Shown here piece by piece: positions 36,797 to 46,569 of a stretch of 64,000 nt of DNA. Origin of the DNA: Thiomicrorhabdus sp. zzn3 (GTDB taxonomy: Bacteria; Pseudomonadota; Gammaproteobacteria; Thiomicrospirales; Thiomicrospiraceae); the NCBI RefSeq assembly GCF_029767755.1, contig NZ_JARUQS010000002.1, positions 248,808 through 312,807 of the forward strand, written 5' to 3'. Positions within the stretch are counted from its first letter, which is position 1; every line of letters begins with the position of its first letter. Position numbers and translations under genes: made by a program. A model generated the notes under the pieces. The model made no database searches. It had not been told where the DNA came from and saw only the letters and a program-made list of their open reading frames with translations.

Positions 36797-37564
36797 ATGC
36801 GAGTGGTGTCATTGGTTAACGGCTCCTTACTGTCTGAGGCGGCGACGCTCTATGCCATCACCTACGCCAAATCGATGCAGTTGCCCTTGACGCTGTTGTT
36901 TATTGACAATGGTGATGAGTCGCTGGAAAAGCATCGCCTGGCCGTTAGCAGTTTGAAAGAGCTGGCCGCTTCTCAGGAGGTGGAGGTGGAGAGCGTGACT
37001 CTAAAAGGCGATACCTTAACCCAGTTGCAGCATTTTTCCCGCCTCTATGCGATTGACACCCTGTTTTGCGCCACACGGAAGTTCACCAAAGACCATTCGT
37101 TTAGTGACAAGATCGTCAAAGCGGGTCTGCAAACGGACGTTGCCGTGGTCAAAATCAAAAGCGTGCCCAAGGTCAGAGGGTATCGTCGCGTGTTTTTTGC
37201 CGCTGGCGATTCGCCTCATCCGCGCGCTTTTCTGCTGTGGCTTGGCCTGCTGGAGGACGAGAGCGTGCTGGGCAAACTGTGCTTGACCCCCCGAAGTTAT
37301 CATGGCTTTAGGCGCACAGACTCATCCAGCAAACGGCAATATATTGCAGCCCCCTTTTTGCAGTTGGCGCGCATGCTGCATAAAAATGTGGAAATGGTGA
37401 GCGTATTGCAGCCGCATAATGCGACAGAACTTTATAACTACCTGCTAGTGAACTGTTTTGATCTGGTGCTGTTTGATGCCGCGGCTTACCCGCAGAAGCT
37501 GCTCAACCGGGTGACGGATGCAACCGCCACCAATAGTATTCTGTTTTACCCACGGAAGTCTTGA
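36797..37564 (+). CDS. UspA-like universal stress family protein
   Basis: A 255-residue protein with an N-terminal half like a UspA domain (VVSLVNGSLLSEAATLYAITYAKSMQLPLTLLFID in outline) and a second, diverged half. The usual nucleotide-binding G-x2-G-x9-G-S/T motif is not evident, so ATP binding is doubtful. Its stop overlaps the start codon of the P-type ATPase gene, so the two are translationally coupled and the protein may modulate that pump. Confidence 0.6.
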   Translation: MRVVSLVNGSLLSEAATLYAITYAKSMQLPLTLLFIDNGDESLEKHRLAVSSLKELAASQEVEVESVTLKGDTLTQLQHFSRLYAIDTLFCATRKFTKDHSFSDKIVKAGLQTDVAVVKIKSVPKVRGYRRVFFAAGDSPHPRAFLLWLGLLEDESVLGKLCLTPRSYHGFRRTDSSSKRQYIAAPFLQLARMLHKNVEMVSVLQPHNATELYNYLLVNCFDLVLFDAAAYPQKLLNRVTDATATNSILFYPRKS

Positions 37565-40245
37565 TGATGCTGTGTCAGCAGTCCGTTGAACACATTCTTC
37601 ATACCCTTAGAACCTCTCGTTCCGGTCTGTCTCAGCAGGAAGCGCATCGACGCTTGGAAGGATTTGGGCCCAACCAGATCCGCCGTAAATCGCCTAAAAA
37701 TTACCGCATTGAATACCTCAAAGAGTTCATCGGGTTTTTCCCTGTTTTGCTGGAAACAGCAGCGTTACTCGCCTTTGTCGCCGACTATTTTCAGCCCGGT
37801 GAGGGCAATGACGTTTTGGGCTACGCGATTTTGGGTGCGGTGTTTGTCAATGCCACCTTTACCTTTTGGCAGAAATATAAGGCCGACAAGGCGATGGAAG
37901 CGCTGCTGAAACTGGTGAAGTCGGAAGCCAAGGTGATACGTGAAGGCCAGATATTGACCGTGGATGCCGCAGAGGTCGTGCCCGGAGATATTTTGCAGCT
38001 GGAGGAGGGCGACAAGGTCGCCGCCGATGCGATTTTACTGGAAGTAAATGAGCTTTATCTCGATCTTTCCGTGCTCAATGGCGAATCGACCCCGGTGGAG
38101 CGCCATCTTGAAGCGGGGGAGGCGAAACGCGAACTGGAAGCCCACAATATGCTGTTTGCGGGGTCAGCCGTGACCCGTGGCAACGGCGTTGCTGTGGTAG
38201 TGACGACGGGCGATGCGACCGAATTCGGCAAGATCGCACTGATGACCACCGAGGTGGTCAATACGGTGACCCCGATCGAGAAAGAAATTAAGCATATGAC
38301 CGCCATTCTGACATTGCTTGCCTTGGCGGCCGGCTTGGTCTTTTTCGGTTTGGGGTGGTTTTCCGACCGAGGTCTGCTGATTTCGGCCATTTTTGCGCTG
38401 TCGCTGATCGTTGCCAACGTACCGGAAGGGTTGCTGCCCACAATTACCTTGTCCTTGTCTCTGGCATCGCAGCGTATGGCGAAGCGCAAAGCACTGGTCA
38501 AGAACCTTAATTCGGTGCAGACGCTCGGGTCGGCAACGGTCATCTGTACCGATAAAACCGGAACCTTGACGAAAAACCAGATCACGGTCAAACAGGTATA
38601 TCTGGCCGATGGCAGTGAGGTCCGCTTTAGCGGCAACGGCTATTTTGAAGGCGGCGACTATGCGTTTTCCCGTCAAGTCTCGTCAGAGAGCGAACAGCAT
38701 TTGCAGACCCTGTTGCATGCCGCGGGTTGGAATACCCGGGCGACGATTGATGCCGACAAACGTACGCTGAGCGGAGACCCGACAGAGGCGGCTTTATTGG
38801 CGGCGGCCCATAAAGGGGGAGGCCTGCCCGAAGCGGAGATGCTGAAAGAGTATCCCTTTACATCGGAGCGCAAGATGATGTCGAGTCTGGTGCGTGTTGA
38901 GGGCAGAGAGCGGTTGCTGGTTAAAGGTGCGGTGGAGAAGGTCTTGCCGCTCTGTTCTCATCTGCAGCTGGGTCAGGTGGTGGCGATGAACGAAGCACAT
39001 CAGCAGCGCATTGCCAAGCGCAACCAGCATCTCGCCGAACAGGCCTATCGGGTTTTGGCGGTGGCGATGAAAGAGGGTGACGGTGAGGACGATTTACTGT
39101 TTTTGGGGTTGGTCGCCATGATTGATCCGCCACGTCAAGGCATCCAGCGCGCGATTAAATCGTGTTATTCGGCCTACATTAAAGTGACGATGATCACCGG
39201 CGATAACCCGGTGACGGCGAAAGCGATTGGGGAAAATATTGGTCTGCGTGTGGATGAGGTGATGACGGGGGATCAGCTGGATGCCTTGTCCAATACGGCG
39301 CTGAGACGAAAACTGCAGAATCGGCATATGTTGTTTGCGCGTATGGCCTCGGCGCAAAAGCTGCGCATTGCCCAGCTGTTGCAGGCCAATGGTGATGTGG
39401 TGGCCATGACCGGTGACGGCGTGAATGATGCGCCGGCTCTGAAGCAGGCGGACATTGGCATTGCCATGGGATCGGGTACCGACGTCGCTAAAGAGGCAGC
39501 GGATATGATTCTGCTGGACGACAATTTCAAATCGATTGTTTCCGCCGTGGAGGAAGGCCGCGCCGTCTATTTCAATATCAAAAAGCTCACCACCTATATT
39601 CTCAGCTCCAATGTCCCGGAAATTGTCCCTTATGTGATGCAGTTTTTCCTCAAAATCCCTTTGCCGCTGTCGGTGATTCAGATTTTGCTGATCGATCTCG
39701 GGTCCGACCAGTTGCCCGGTCTGGGATTAGGGTCGGAAAAACCTGAAAAACACATTATGCAACGCCCTCCGGTGGGTAAAGGGGAGAAGATTTTAGACTG
39801 GGAGGTGTTTAAGCGCGGCTATTTTATGAATGGTCTGTTTGAGGCTGGCGCCGCCATGTTCGCTTTTTTGGGGTTCCTGTTTTTAAACGGTTGGGAGTAT
39901 GGCCATCTGGATATCAGCGACGAGTTTCATCGTCAGGCGATGACGATGACATTATTGGGCGCGATTACTTGTCAGATGGCGAATGTGTTTACCTTACGTT
40001 CATGGGAAGGCTCTTTATGGGCGATGACGTCCACTAATAAGATGATCTGGTTCGGCGTGGCCGTTGAAGGGGTGTTTATTCTCGCGATTCTTTATGTACC
40101 TGCGGTGCAGAGTGTCTTTAATACCGCAACCGTTCCCTGGCAGGATTTATGGCTGCTATTACCGTTTCCAGTCTTATTGCTACTTAACCATGAACGCTAC
40201 AAATCCAGATTGACCAAAGTGGGTGTGCAGTCCGCATTGGTTTAA
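37564..40245 (+). CDS. P2-type cation-transporting ATPase, Na,K-ATPase-like (P2C)
   Basis: An 893-residue pump. Phosphorylation Asp330 is in CTDKTGTLTKNQ, actuator loop LNGEST, hinge MTGDGVNDAPALKQADIG. By eye the ion site matches Na,K-ATPase with constant spacing: Glu288 (VANVPEGLL, as E327), Ser682/Asn683/Glu686 (SSNVPEI, as S775/N776/E779), and Asp711/Asp715 (DLGSDQLPG, as D804/D808). Calcium pumps have Asn at the Asp711 position, so a Na+/K+-type cation is favoured. No beta subunit gene is seen. Ten helices expected. It follows the UspA-like gene with overlapping codons. Confidence 0.88.
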   Translation: MMLCQQSVEHILHTLRTSRSGLSQQEAHRRLEGFGPNQIRRKSPKNYRIEYLKEFIGFFPVLLETAALLAFVADYFQPGEGNDVLGYAILGAVFVNATFTFWQKYKADKAMEALLKLVKSEAKVIREGQILTVDAAEVVPGDILQLEEGDKVAADAILLEVNELYLDLSVLNGESTPVERHLEAGEAKRELEAHNMLFAGSAVTRGNGVAVVVTTGDATEFGKIALMTTEVVNTVTPIEKEIKHMTAILTLLALAAGLVFFGLGWFSDRGLLISAIFALSLIVANVPEGLLPTITLSLSLASQRMAKRKALVKNLNSVQTLGSATVICTDKTGTLTKNQITVKQVYLADGSEVRFSGNGYFEGGDYAFSRQVSSESEQHLQTLLHAAGWNTRATIDADKRTLSGDPTEAALLAAAHKGGGLPEAEMLKEYPFTSERKMMSSLVRVEGRERLLVKGAVEKVLPLCSHLQLGQVVAMNEAHQQRIAKRNQHLAEQAYRVLAVAMKEGDGEDDLLFLGLVAMIDPPRQGIQRAIKSCYSAYIKVTMITGDNPVTAKAIGENIGLRVDEVMTGDQLDALSNTALRRKLQNRHMLFARMASAQKLRIAQLLQANGDVVAMTGDGVNDAPALKQADIGIAMGSGTDVAKEAADMILLDDNFKSIVSAVEEGRAVYFNIKKLTTYILSSNVPEIVPYVMQFFLKIPLPLSVIQILLIDLGSDQLPGLGLGSEKPEKHIMQRPPVGKGEKILDWEVFKRGYFMNGLFEAGAAMFAFLGFLFLNGWEYGHLDISDEFHRQAMTMTLLGAITCQMANVFTLRSWEGSLWAMTSTNKMIWFGVAVEGVFILAILYVPAVQSVFNTATVPWQDLWLLLPFPVLLLLNHERYKSRLTKVGVQSALV

Positions 40246-40430
40246 TGCTTTTTTTGAGCCGCTTTGATGGCTACATGCAAGGCCTCCGGCATGGCTTGAA
40301 GCTCGAATTCAATGAGAGACGAGTAACACGATTCATTGCCGGAGTTTGGTGGTAGAGAAGCGCAAAATAAGATGGCTTTTTTCGTTTATGCTCATTAGCA
40401 TATTTTCCATTCTAATCCGTACAAACGGTA

Positions 40431-41612
40431 GTGACAGTGCACAGAGTATTTGAAATTTTTTGGCGCTTCTTTCTGCTCGGTTGGGTCAGTTTTGGCGGCC
40501 CGATGGCGCATTTGGGTTATTTTCGCCACACCTTTGTTGACAAGCTGCAGTGGGTGGATGAGGCGCATTACGGTCGTCTGATCGCATTGAGCCAGTTTCT
40601 GCCCGGTCCGGGTTCGAGTCAGGTGGGGTTTGCCATTGGTTTGGCGCGTGGCGGGCAAGCCGGCGCTTGGGCGGCGTTTATTGGCTTTACCCTGCCGTCG
40701 TTTCTGATTCTGTTTGGCTTAGCGCTTTACCAGCCGCCTACCGATGACGGGTTTTATCCCTTGGTGGTAGTCGGACTGAAACTGTTGGCAGTGGTGGTGG
40801 TGGCTGATGCCACGCTGGGCATGTATCAAAGTTTCTGCAAAACACGGCTGACCCAACTGACTACCGTGCTGACGGCGGTGGCCTTATTGCTCGCCGCGAG
40901 CGTGTGGATGCAGCTGCTGGCATTGTTATTGGCGTTTGTCATTGGCTGGCGCTTTATGGCTCCAGTGGCGTCGGAGCCGGTGACCAACGAAACAGTCTCG
41001 GAAAAGCCCACTTGGGCGTGGGTCATACTGGCTGCAGCCGCCATGCTGGTGGTGTTCAATTGGATTTGGCCGACATGGCTGCCACAGACTCTGCAGTTGT
41101 TTGCCCAGTTTTTACAGGCGGGGGCGCTGGTATTTGGCGGAGGCCATGTGGTGCTGCCGTTACTGGAACCGTTGGTGGCGGAGCAAGTTGGAGCCGATCA
41201 ATTTTTGAGCGGTTATGCGTTGGCGCAGGCCATACCCGGTCCCATGTTTACTTTTGCCACCTATTTGGGCACCTTGCTGTTGCCGCAAGCACCGCTTGCG
41301 GGAGCCATCATCGCCACGTTGGGCATTTTTCTGCCGGGTCTGCTGTTGGTGCTGGCGTTGCAAGGAAGTTGGCAGGCCTGGTCGTCACGCTCCTCGGTAC
41401 AGGGAGGGATCAGCCTGCTGAATGCAGCGGTGGTGGGATTGTTGCTGGCTACCTTGTTTACGCCGGTCTTTACCAGCGCGGTGCAGAGCCCTGCCGACAT
41501 GGCTTGGGTGCTGCTCGGTTTGGCCTGGCTGCGCCTATATCGTTCGCATATTCTCTGGCTGGTTCTCGGGTTTGGTGTGTTGCTTCCGGGCGCATCCTTT
41601 TTACTTGTGTAA
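40431..41612 (+). CDS. chrA: Chromate transporter, two-domain
   Basis: A 393-residue membrane protein with two tandem CHR domains. The signatures are SFGGPMAHLGYF with SQFLPGPGSSQVGFAIG in the first half and VFGGGHVVLPLLEPLV with AQAIPGPMFTFATYLG in the second. It is full length for the long-chain ChrA type, which expels chromate or imports sulfate-like anions. The start is GTG 40431 with no clear ribosome site; GTG 40437 is an alternative. Monocistronic, convergent with yedI. Confidence 0.88.
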   Translation: MTVHRVFEIFWRFFLLGWVSFGGPMAHLGYFRHTFVDKLQWVDEAHYGRLIALSQFLPGPGSSQVGFAIGLARGGQAGAWAAFIGFTLPSFLILFGLALYQPPTDDGFYPLVVVGLKLLAVVVVADATLGMYQSFCKTRLTQLTTVLTAVALLLAASVWMQLLALLLAFVIGWRFMAPVASEPVTNETVSEKPTWAWVILAAAAMLVVFNWIWPTWLPQTLQLFAQFLQAGALVFGGGHVVLPLLEPLVAEQVGADQFLSGYALAQAIPGPMFTFATYLGTLLLPQAPLAGAIIATLGIFLPGLLLVLALQGSWQAWSSRSSVQGGISLLNAAVVGLLLATLFTPVFTSAVQSPADMAWVLLGLAWLRLYRSHILWLVLGFGVLLPGASFLLV

Positions 41613-41671
41613 AGTTCGGACATTTATGAAATAAACAGCCCTGGTCAAACCACCGCTTGACGCAATCCGAC

Positions 41672-41679
41672 CAGGCCTG
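41672..41679. repeat. CAGGCCTG copy between convergent chrA and yedI
   Basis: Context GACCAGGCCTGTTGA, about 20 bp from the end of yedI. See the family entry at 2902. Confidence 0.8.
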
Positions 41680-41697
41680 TTGATTTTGATTGGGTTT

Positions 41698-42594
41698 TTA
41701 TGGTCGATGGACAACGCCTGAACGGACCAGAAGCCATTTGCCGACAGTCACAACCAACAGCACAATGACTCCCAAGACCAGTCCGATCGCAAGATCAGCA
41801 ATCAATCCGGGCCAGTGGGCAAAAAGGTGATGCAGAGTATCGATATTGTGCTGGAAAATGCCTCCACCGACGAGTAGCATGGCGAGGGTGCCGACCACCG
41901 CCAAGACGCGGATCAGTTTAGGGAGTGCGGCAATGAGCGCACGTCCAAGATTAATCAAAATGCTACGTTTAATACCAGTCAGCTCGTCAGCGCTTTCCAC
42001 CAGATGCAATCCGGCATCGTCCATGCGTACCATCAGCGCGACGAGACCATAGACACCTACGGTGGCTAAAAAGGCCACAAACGTCACCGCGGCAATCTGC
42101 ACGCTTAATATCTGTTCCGCTACTGCACTCAAGGCAATGATGATGATTTCAATCGAGAGGATGAAATCGGTGAGGATGGCGGAGCGGATTTTGGTTTTTT
42201 CGATTTGCAGCAGTTCGCTTTTATTTTGAATCTGCTTGGCAGCTGGCTCCTTGTATTGGCGATGAAACAGGAACTCGTGGATTTTCTCGACGCCTTCGAA
42301 GCTGAGATAAGCGCCGCCAAGCAGGAGAATGGGCACAATCGCTTCCGGCCAAAAGGCGCTGAGCAGAAAAGCCAGCGGCAGAATAATCAGTTTGTTTAAA
42401 AAGGAGCCTTGGGTGATGGCCCAGATGACTGGCAGTTCGCGTGAGGCATGAAATCCCGATGCACGTTGGGCGCCAACGGCCAAATCGTCACCGAGTACTC
42501 CTGCGGTTTTTTTGGTGGCGACTTTAGACATGGTGGCCACATCGTCAAACAGGGAAGCGATGTCATCCAGAATGATAAACAGTCCGCTGGCCAT
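41698..42594 (-). CDS. yedI: DUF808 inner-membrane protein YedI
   Basis: A 298-residue multi-spanning protein with the near-invariant DUF808 N-terminus ASGLFIILDDIASLFDDVA and TKKTAGVLGDDLAV. At least six helices. Function unknown for the whole family. Divergent from the MoxR operon; no obvious functional link. Confidence 0.88.
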   Translation of the reverse strand: MASGLFIILDDIASLFDDVATMSKVATKKTAGVLGDDLAVGAQRASGFHASRELPVIWAITQGSFLNKLIILPLAFLLSAFWPEAIVPILLLGGAYLSFEGVEKIHEFLFHRQYKEPAAKQIQNKSELLQIEKTKIRSAILTDFILSIEIIIIALSAVAEQILSVQIAAVTFVAFLATVGVYGLVALMVRMDDAGLHLVESADELTGIKRSILINLGRALIAALPKLIRVLAVVGTLAMLLVGGGIFQHNIDTLHHLFAHWPGLIADLAIGLVLGVIVLLVVTVGKWLLVRSGVVHRP

Positions 42595-42833
42595 AGCAAC
42601 GACTCCTCATTTGGAAAATAGGATCAAGGATGTTTTTGATTCTAGCGATTGGGAAGCGGTTTGTCTTGCTCAAAATGCTTACCACGTCGATTCTCTACAG
42701 GTTTTATGTAGACATTCAATTAATTGATTGAGGGCAGGGTTTTCTCTACCCTATAATGTGACGCAAATTTGCACAGCCAACGACGTTAGCGGTACAGTAG
42801 GCGGATGGCTGCAGGAAAAGAGGTCTAATTAAT

Positions 42834-43811
42834 ATGCAAGCGGAATTTCAGGCATTAAAGCAGCATATGCAAGCTGTGATTGTGGGACAAGAGGCTCTGC
42901 TCGACAGAATGTTGATTGCGTTGCTTACCGGTGGACATATTTTGCTTGAAGGGCCGCCCGGGTTAGCCAAGACCACTGCGGTCAAGGCCTTGTCCAAAGG
43001 AGTGCATGCCAGCTTCCAACGGATTCAGTTTACTCCCGATCTGATGCCGGGGGATGTGATCGGTGCTGAAGTGCTTGATCCGAATACAGGCCTGTTGAGT
43101 TTTACTCAAGGGCCGATCTTCCATGAGATTGTGTTGGCGGACGAAATCAACCGCGCTCCACCAAAAGTACAATCGGCTTTGCTTGAAGCGATGGCTGAGA
43201 AACAGGTCACCGCCGGAGGGGAAACCCGTCAGCTGCCGGATCTGTTTCTGGTCATGGCTACGCAGAACCCATTGGAGCAAAGCGGGACCTATCCTCTGCC
43301 GGAAGCGCAGCTTGACCGTTTTATGCTTCATGTCGTTCTCAACTATCCGGATGAAGATGAAGAACTGGATATTTTACGCCGCGATCGCGCCCACCATTTC
43401 GGTGAAGATCAGGACCAGCCGACCGCCTTTTTAACCCCGGACAATGTCTTGCATGCACGCAGAAAAGTCGCAGAACAATTCGTTTCCGAGCCGGTGGAGC
43501 GGTATATGGTGGCCCTGATTGCCGCAACGCGTAAATTAGGCGAACTGGATCCCGATATGGCGGGGGTGTTGGAAGTGGGGGCGTCGCCGCGTGCTTCGAT
43601 TGCGTTGCTGCACGCCGCCAGCGCCTACGCCTGGTTGCAGGGGCGGGATTTTGTCACGCCGGATGATGTGATCACGATGCTGCCGGATATATTGCGTCAC
43701 CGCTTGATTGTCAGTTTCAGCGGCCGTGCCCAACAGTGGACGGCCGACTCAGTGATTGAACGTCTGTTGGCTTTGGTGCCGGTTCCGCTGGCCGAACGGA
43801 GCGCGTCCTGA
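42834..43811 (+). CDS. moxR: MoxR-family AAA+ ATPase
   Basis: A 325-residue AAA+ protein with P-loop GPPGLAKTT, Walker B and following Asn in VLADEINRAPPKVQSALLEAM, sensor 1 MATQNPLEQSGTYPLPEAQLDRF and a C-terminal helical lid. MoxR proteins act as chaperones that load metals or mature VWA-containing complexes. It heads an operon of DUF58, DUF4381, two VWA proteins and a BatD-like protein, the classic arrangement. Confidence 0.92.
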   Translation: MQAEFQALKQHMQAVIVGQEALLDRMLIALLTGGHILLEGPPGLAKTTAVKALSKGVHASFQRIQFTPDLMPGDVIGAEVLDPNTGLLSFTQGPIFHEIVLADEINRAPPKVQSALLEAMAEKQVTAGGETRQLPDLFLVMATQNPLEQSGTYPLPEAQLDRFMLHVVLNYPDEDEELDILRRDRAHHFGEDQDQPTAFLTPDNVLHARRKVAEQFVSEPVERYMVALIAATRKLGELDPDMAGVLEVGASPRASIALLHAASAYAWLQGRDFVTPDDVITMLPDILRHRLIVSFSGRAQQWTADSVIERLLALVPVPLAERSAS

Positions 43812-43872
43812 TGTGCTTTATCGCGTGTTTGGCCAAGCGTCTCTTTAGGCTGTCTGTCCGGATTGCCTAATT

Positions 43873-44889
43873 ATGCGTCTGTTTTCCTGGTTTAAACGTC
43901 GTTATCCGCTCTCAGGTTCCGCTTTTGACAAGCGCCTCGCTCAGCCTCTGCTGTCAGATCAACAGATTCACCAACTGCAGCAGGATCTGGAAGGCTTAAC
44001 GTTGAACTTTCCGGCCAGTACCCATTTCAGTGAAGCCTTGCGCCAAGGCGAGCAGGCGAGTCGTTTTATGGGTTCCGGTTTGGAGTATGAAGAGAGTCGC
44101 CCCTATCAGCCTGGTGACGAAGTGCGCCGCATCAACTGGCGGTTAATGGCCAAGACCGGGCAGGCCTATACCAAGCTGTATCAGGAAGAACGCCAGCAAA
44201 GCGTGTTTATTCTGCTCGACCAGCGCAATAGCATGCGTTTTGGCACTCGAGTGCGCCTTAAGGCGGAACAGGCCTTGCGCGCCGCCGGTTACTTTGCCTG
44301 GTTGGCGGAAAAATCGGCGTTGCCGGTCGAAGGCGCATACTTGGCCGAAAATTTGCAATTTACCCCCAGTTTTGAAGGGCGCAGCAGCTTTCTGGAGTTG
44401 ATGCACCGCTTTTCACAGTCTTGTCCTCCATTGTCTTCCAAAATTAACCTTCGATCCGCTGCAAGCAAAGTGACGTCAGGGCACACCTTTGTGGAACCGT
44501 CATTGGATGATGTGCTGATGGATTTGCTGCACCGGCTGCTTCCGGGGAGTCGTCTGATTGTGGTCAGCGATTTTCACGATCTGACCGATACCACGCTTCG
44601 GCTGCTGACGGAACTGCAGCATCGCGTCAGTGTCAAAGCCGTTTGGATTGAGGATCAGGCCGAGCGCAGCTTACCCAGTGTCAGCGGTATGCGCTTGTAT
44701 TCGTCAATGACGGATCAGGCCTATGAATTGGGAGATGCCAGCCAGCTTGAAGACTATCGACTCTGGGCGGAGCATTATTTTGAAAGCCGCCAGCAGAAAT
44801 TACGCCAGACCGGTATGAGACTGTATTCCTTGGCGACACATCAAAGCCTGGAAGCGTTGGCGGCACAGGTGGAGCAGAGCGATGGCTGA
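43873..44889 (+). CDS. DUF58 domain protein
   Basis: A 338-residue soluble protein with the DUF58 core GLEYEESRPYQPGDEVRRINW, then FILLDQRNSMRFG, a degenerate VWA-like strand, and a C-terminal part with SRLIVVSDFHDL. These proteins accompany MoxR ATPases and are presumed substrates or adaptors. The stop overlaps the start of the next gene by 8 bp. Confidence 0.85.
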   Translation: MRLFSWFKRRYPLSGSAFDKRLAQPLLSDQQIHQLQQDLEGLTLNFPASTHFSEALRQGEQASRFMGSGLEYEESRPYQPGDEVRRINWRLMAKTGQAYTKLYQEERQQSVFILLDQRNSMRFGTRVRLKAEQALRAAGYFAWLAEKSALPVEGAYLAENLQFTPSFEGRSSFLELMHRFSQSCPPLSSKINLRSAASKVTSGHTFVEPSLDDVLMDLLHRLLPGSRLIVVSDFHDLTDTTLRLLTELQHRVSVKAVWIEDQAERSLPSVSGMRLYSSMTDQAYELGDASQLEDYRLWAEHYFESRQQKLRQTGMRLYSLATHQSLEALAAQVEQSDG

Positions 44890-45376
44890 GTCGAACTTAA
44901 TGAATGCCGGGGATCAGACAAGTTTGCAGTTCGTCTCGATTGAACCGCCTCTGCCGCCGGGAACGGATTGGGGGTTCTGGGTGCAGGTTGCCGGCTGGAG
45001 CCTGGCGACGCTATTGCTGGTGATGATCATTATTTGGCTGTTGTGGCGTTTTTACCAGCCCTGGCGTCGTCAGCTGGTTCAGATTGATAAGGCATTGGAA
45101 TACCGCGTTGCACAGAAACCTCAAGCTGAGGTGCCCAAAGAGCTGGTTTGGCGGCTTTATGCAATCGTTCAACCGTTGCAAAACAAGACTTCTGTATCGA
45201 CAGGTGAATCGGAGCAGGCCTGTTTAGATCATACCTCCTTCTGGCAGGCACTTAATCATGCGGCGTTTTCGGAGGATAAGGTTTCACGTGAAACCTTTGA
45301 AGCCTTGCTCGCTCAGGCCCGGTCTGTGGCCAAAGCCGAAAATCGTGGCTTGGGAGGCGTGAAATGGACGCGCTGA
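44882..45376 (+). CDS. DUF4381 single-pass membrane protein
   Basis: A 164-residue protein with one membrane helix (WSLATLLLVMIIIWLLW) after a short N-terminal Pro-rich stretch (EPPLPPGTDWGFW), and a cytosolic helical domain. This layout and position between DUF58 and the first VWA gene are typical of DUF4381 in MoxR operons. It contains one CAGGCCTG (45215). It overlaps batA by 13 bp. Confidence 0.75.
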   Translation: MAESNLMNAGDQTSLQFVSIEPPLPPGTDWGFWVQVAGWSLATLLLVMIIIWLLWRFYQPWRRQLVQIDKALEYRVAQKPQAEVPKELVWRLYAIVQPLQNKTSVSTGESEQACLDHTSFWQALNHAAFSEDKVSRETFEALLAQARSVAKAENRGLGGVKWTR

Positions 45377-46542
45377 TCCTCGCCGGTTTAAACGCTTTGG
45401 GCTGGCCGGTAGAGCGGTTTGAGCAACCGTTTTGGTTGTGGCTGATTCTATTGTGGCCTGTTTTGTGGCTGTTGCATCGCCATGCACGTTTTGTAGGTTT
45501 GCGTACGGCTCAGGATGATTTGGCACACTTGCAGGTGCAAAATCGTTATGTGTTCCGCCATCCGCTGATTCATTTGCAGCGTCCGATCGGTTCGGCAAAA
45601 GCCCAGTCAAAAGAACGGTTTTCATGGATTAAACTGGGGCTGAACCTGCTCCGCGGTGTGGTGATCTCTGCTTTGGCGGTCGCGTTGGCACAGCCGCAAC
45701 AACTCAAGCCGTCACCGCCGAAGCCGCAGGAAAAAACCGTGCGTGACGTGATGTTTGTCATCGAAAGTTCGGCCTCTTTTCTGTTAAACGACTACCAGAT
45801 CGATGGTGAGCCGCACACGCGGATGAATGTGGTGAGATCGGTGTTGGACCGTTTTATCGGCGGTTTGCAGGGCAACCGCTTCGGTCTTATCGTGTATGCC
45901 GAGCAGGCCTATACTCTGATGCCTTTGAGTGCCGACGGCAGTGCTGCACGATTGAACCTGAAACGCCTCAAACCCTATTTGGCCGGTCGAACCGATGAGG
46001 CGATGGGCGAAGCGCTCGGTTTGGCGTTAAAGCAGGCTGAAAACAGCATGACGCCGCAAAATCCGGCGGAAGCGGATACGCTGAAGCGCGTGGTGGTGCT
46101 GATCAGCGACGGCTTGGCGCAGCCGAGCCGATTGGCGCTTTCCGAAGCGGTCAATTACGCGCAGATGATGAATGTGCCGATCTATACTGTTGGCGTGGGT
46201 GCCAGCAAGGAGAGCGATGCGCGTATCTATTCCGGGTTGCTCTACCAGCCGTTGGAAGAACAATCCCTAACCGAAATTGCACAAGCCACGCAGGGGCGAT
46301 ATTATCGGGTCGGCAGTGGAGAAGATTTGCAACAAGTGTTGCAGCAGATCGATCGGACGGAAGGCGTGCCTTATGAGGCGCCGCCGAACCCGCCGCAAAA
46401 AGTGGCGCTCTACCCCCAGCCGTTGGCCTTGGCTGTGTTCACCCTGGTTGTGTACTGGTTGTTGAGCCTATTGACCGTGTTTGCCGGTAAAAGTGTAAAC
46501 CGAAGCGTGTCGAAACCGGAGGAGAAGGCGAATGCGGTTTAA
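45364..46542 (+). CDS. VWA-domain membrane protein BatA-like
   Basis: A 392-residue protein with two N-terminal helices (about 20-40 and 95-115), a periplasm-side VWA domain, and a C-terminal helix (LALAVFTLVVYWLLSLL). The MIDAS loop reads ESSAS rather than the usual DxSxS (Asp to Glu), while the second motif (Thr in AGRTDEAMG) and DGLAQPS are kept, so metal binding may be altered. Pairs with the canonical VWA protein encoded next. Confidence 0.82.
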   Translation: MDALILAGLNALGWPVERFEQPFWLWLILLWPVLWLLHRHARFVGLRTAQDDLAHLQVQNRYVFRHPLIHLQRPIGSAKAQSKERFSWIKLGLNLLRGVVISALAVALAQPQQLKPSPPKPQEKTVRDVMFVIESSASFLLNDYQIDGEPHTRMNVVRSVLDRFIGGLQGNRFGLIVYAEQAYTLMPLSADGSAARLNLKRLKPYLAGRTDEAMGEALGLALKQAENSMTPQNPAEADTLKRVVVLISDGLAQPSRLALSEAVNYAQMMNVPIYTVGVGASKESDARIYSGLLYQPLEEQSLTEIAQATQGRYYRVGSGEDLQQVLQQIDRTEGVPYEAPPNPPQKVALYPQPLALAVFTLVVYWLLSLLTVFAGKSVNRSVSKPEEKANAV

Positions 46543-46569
46543 CTTTGATCGGCCGAAGGGAGAGGCAGC

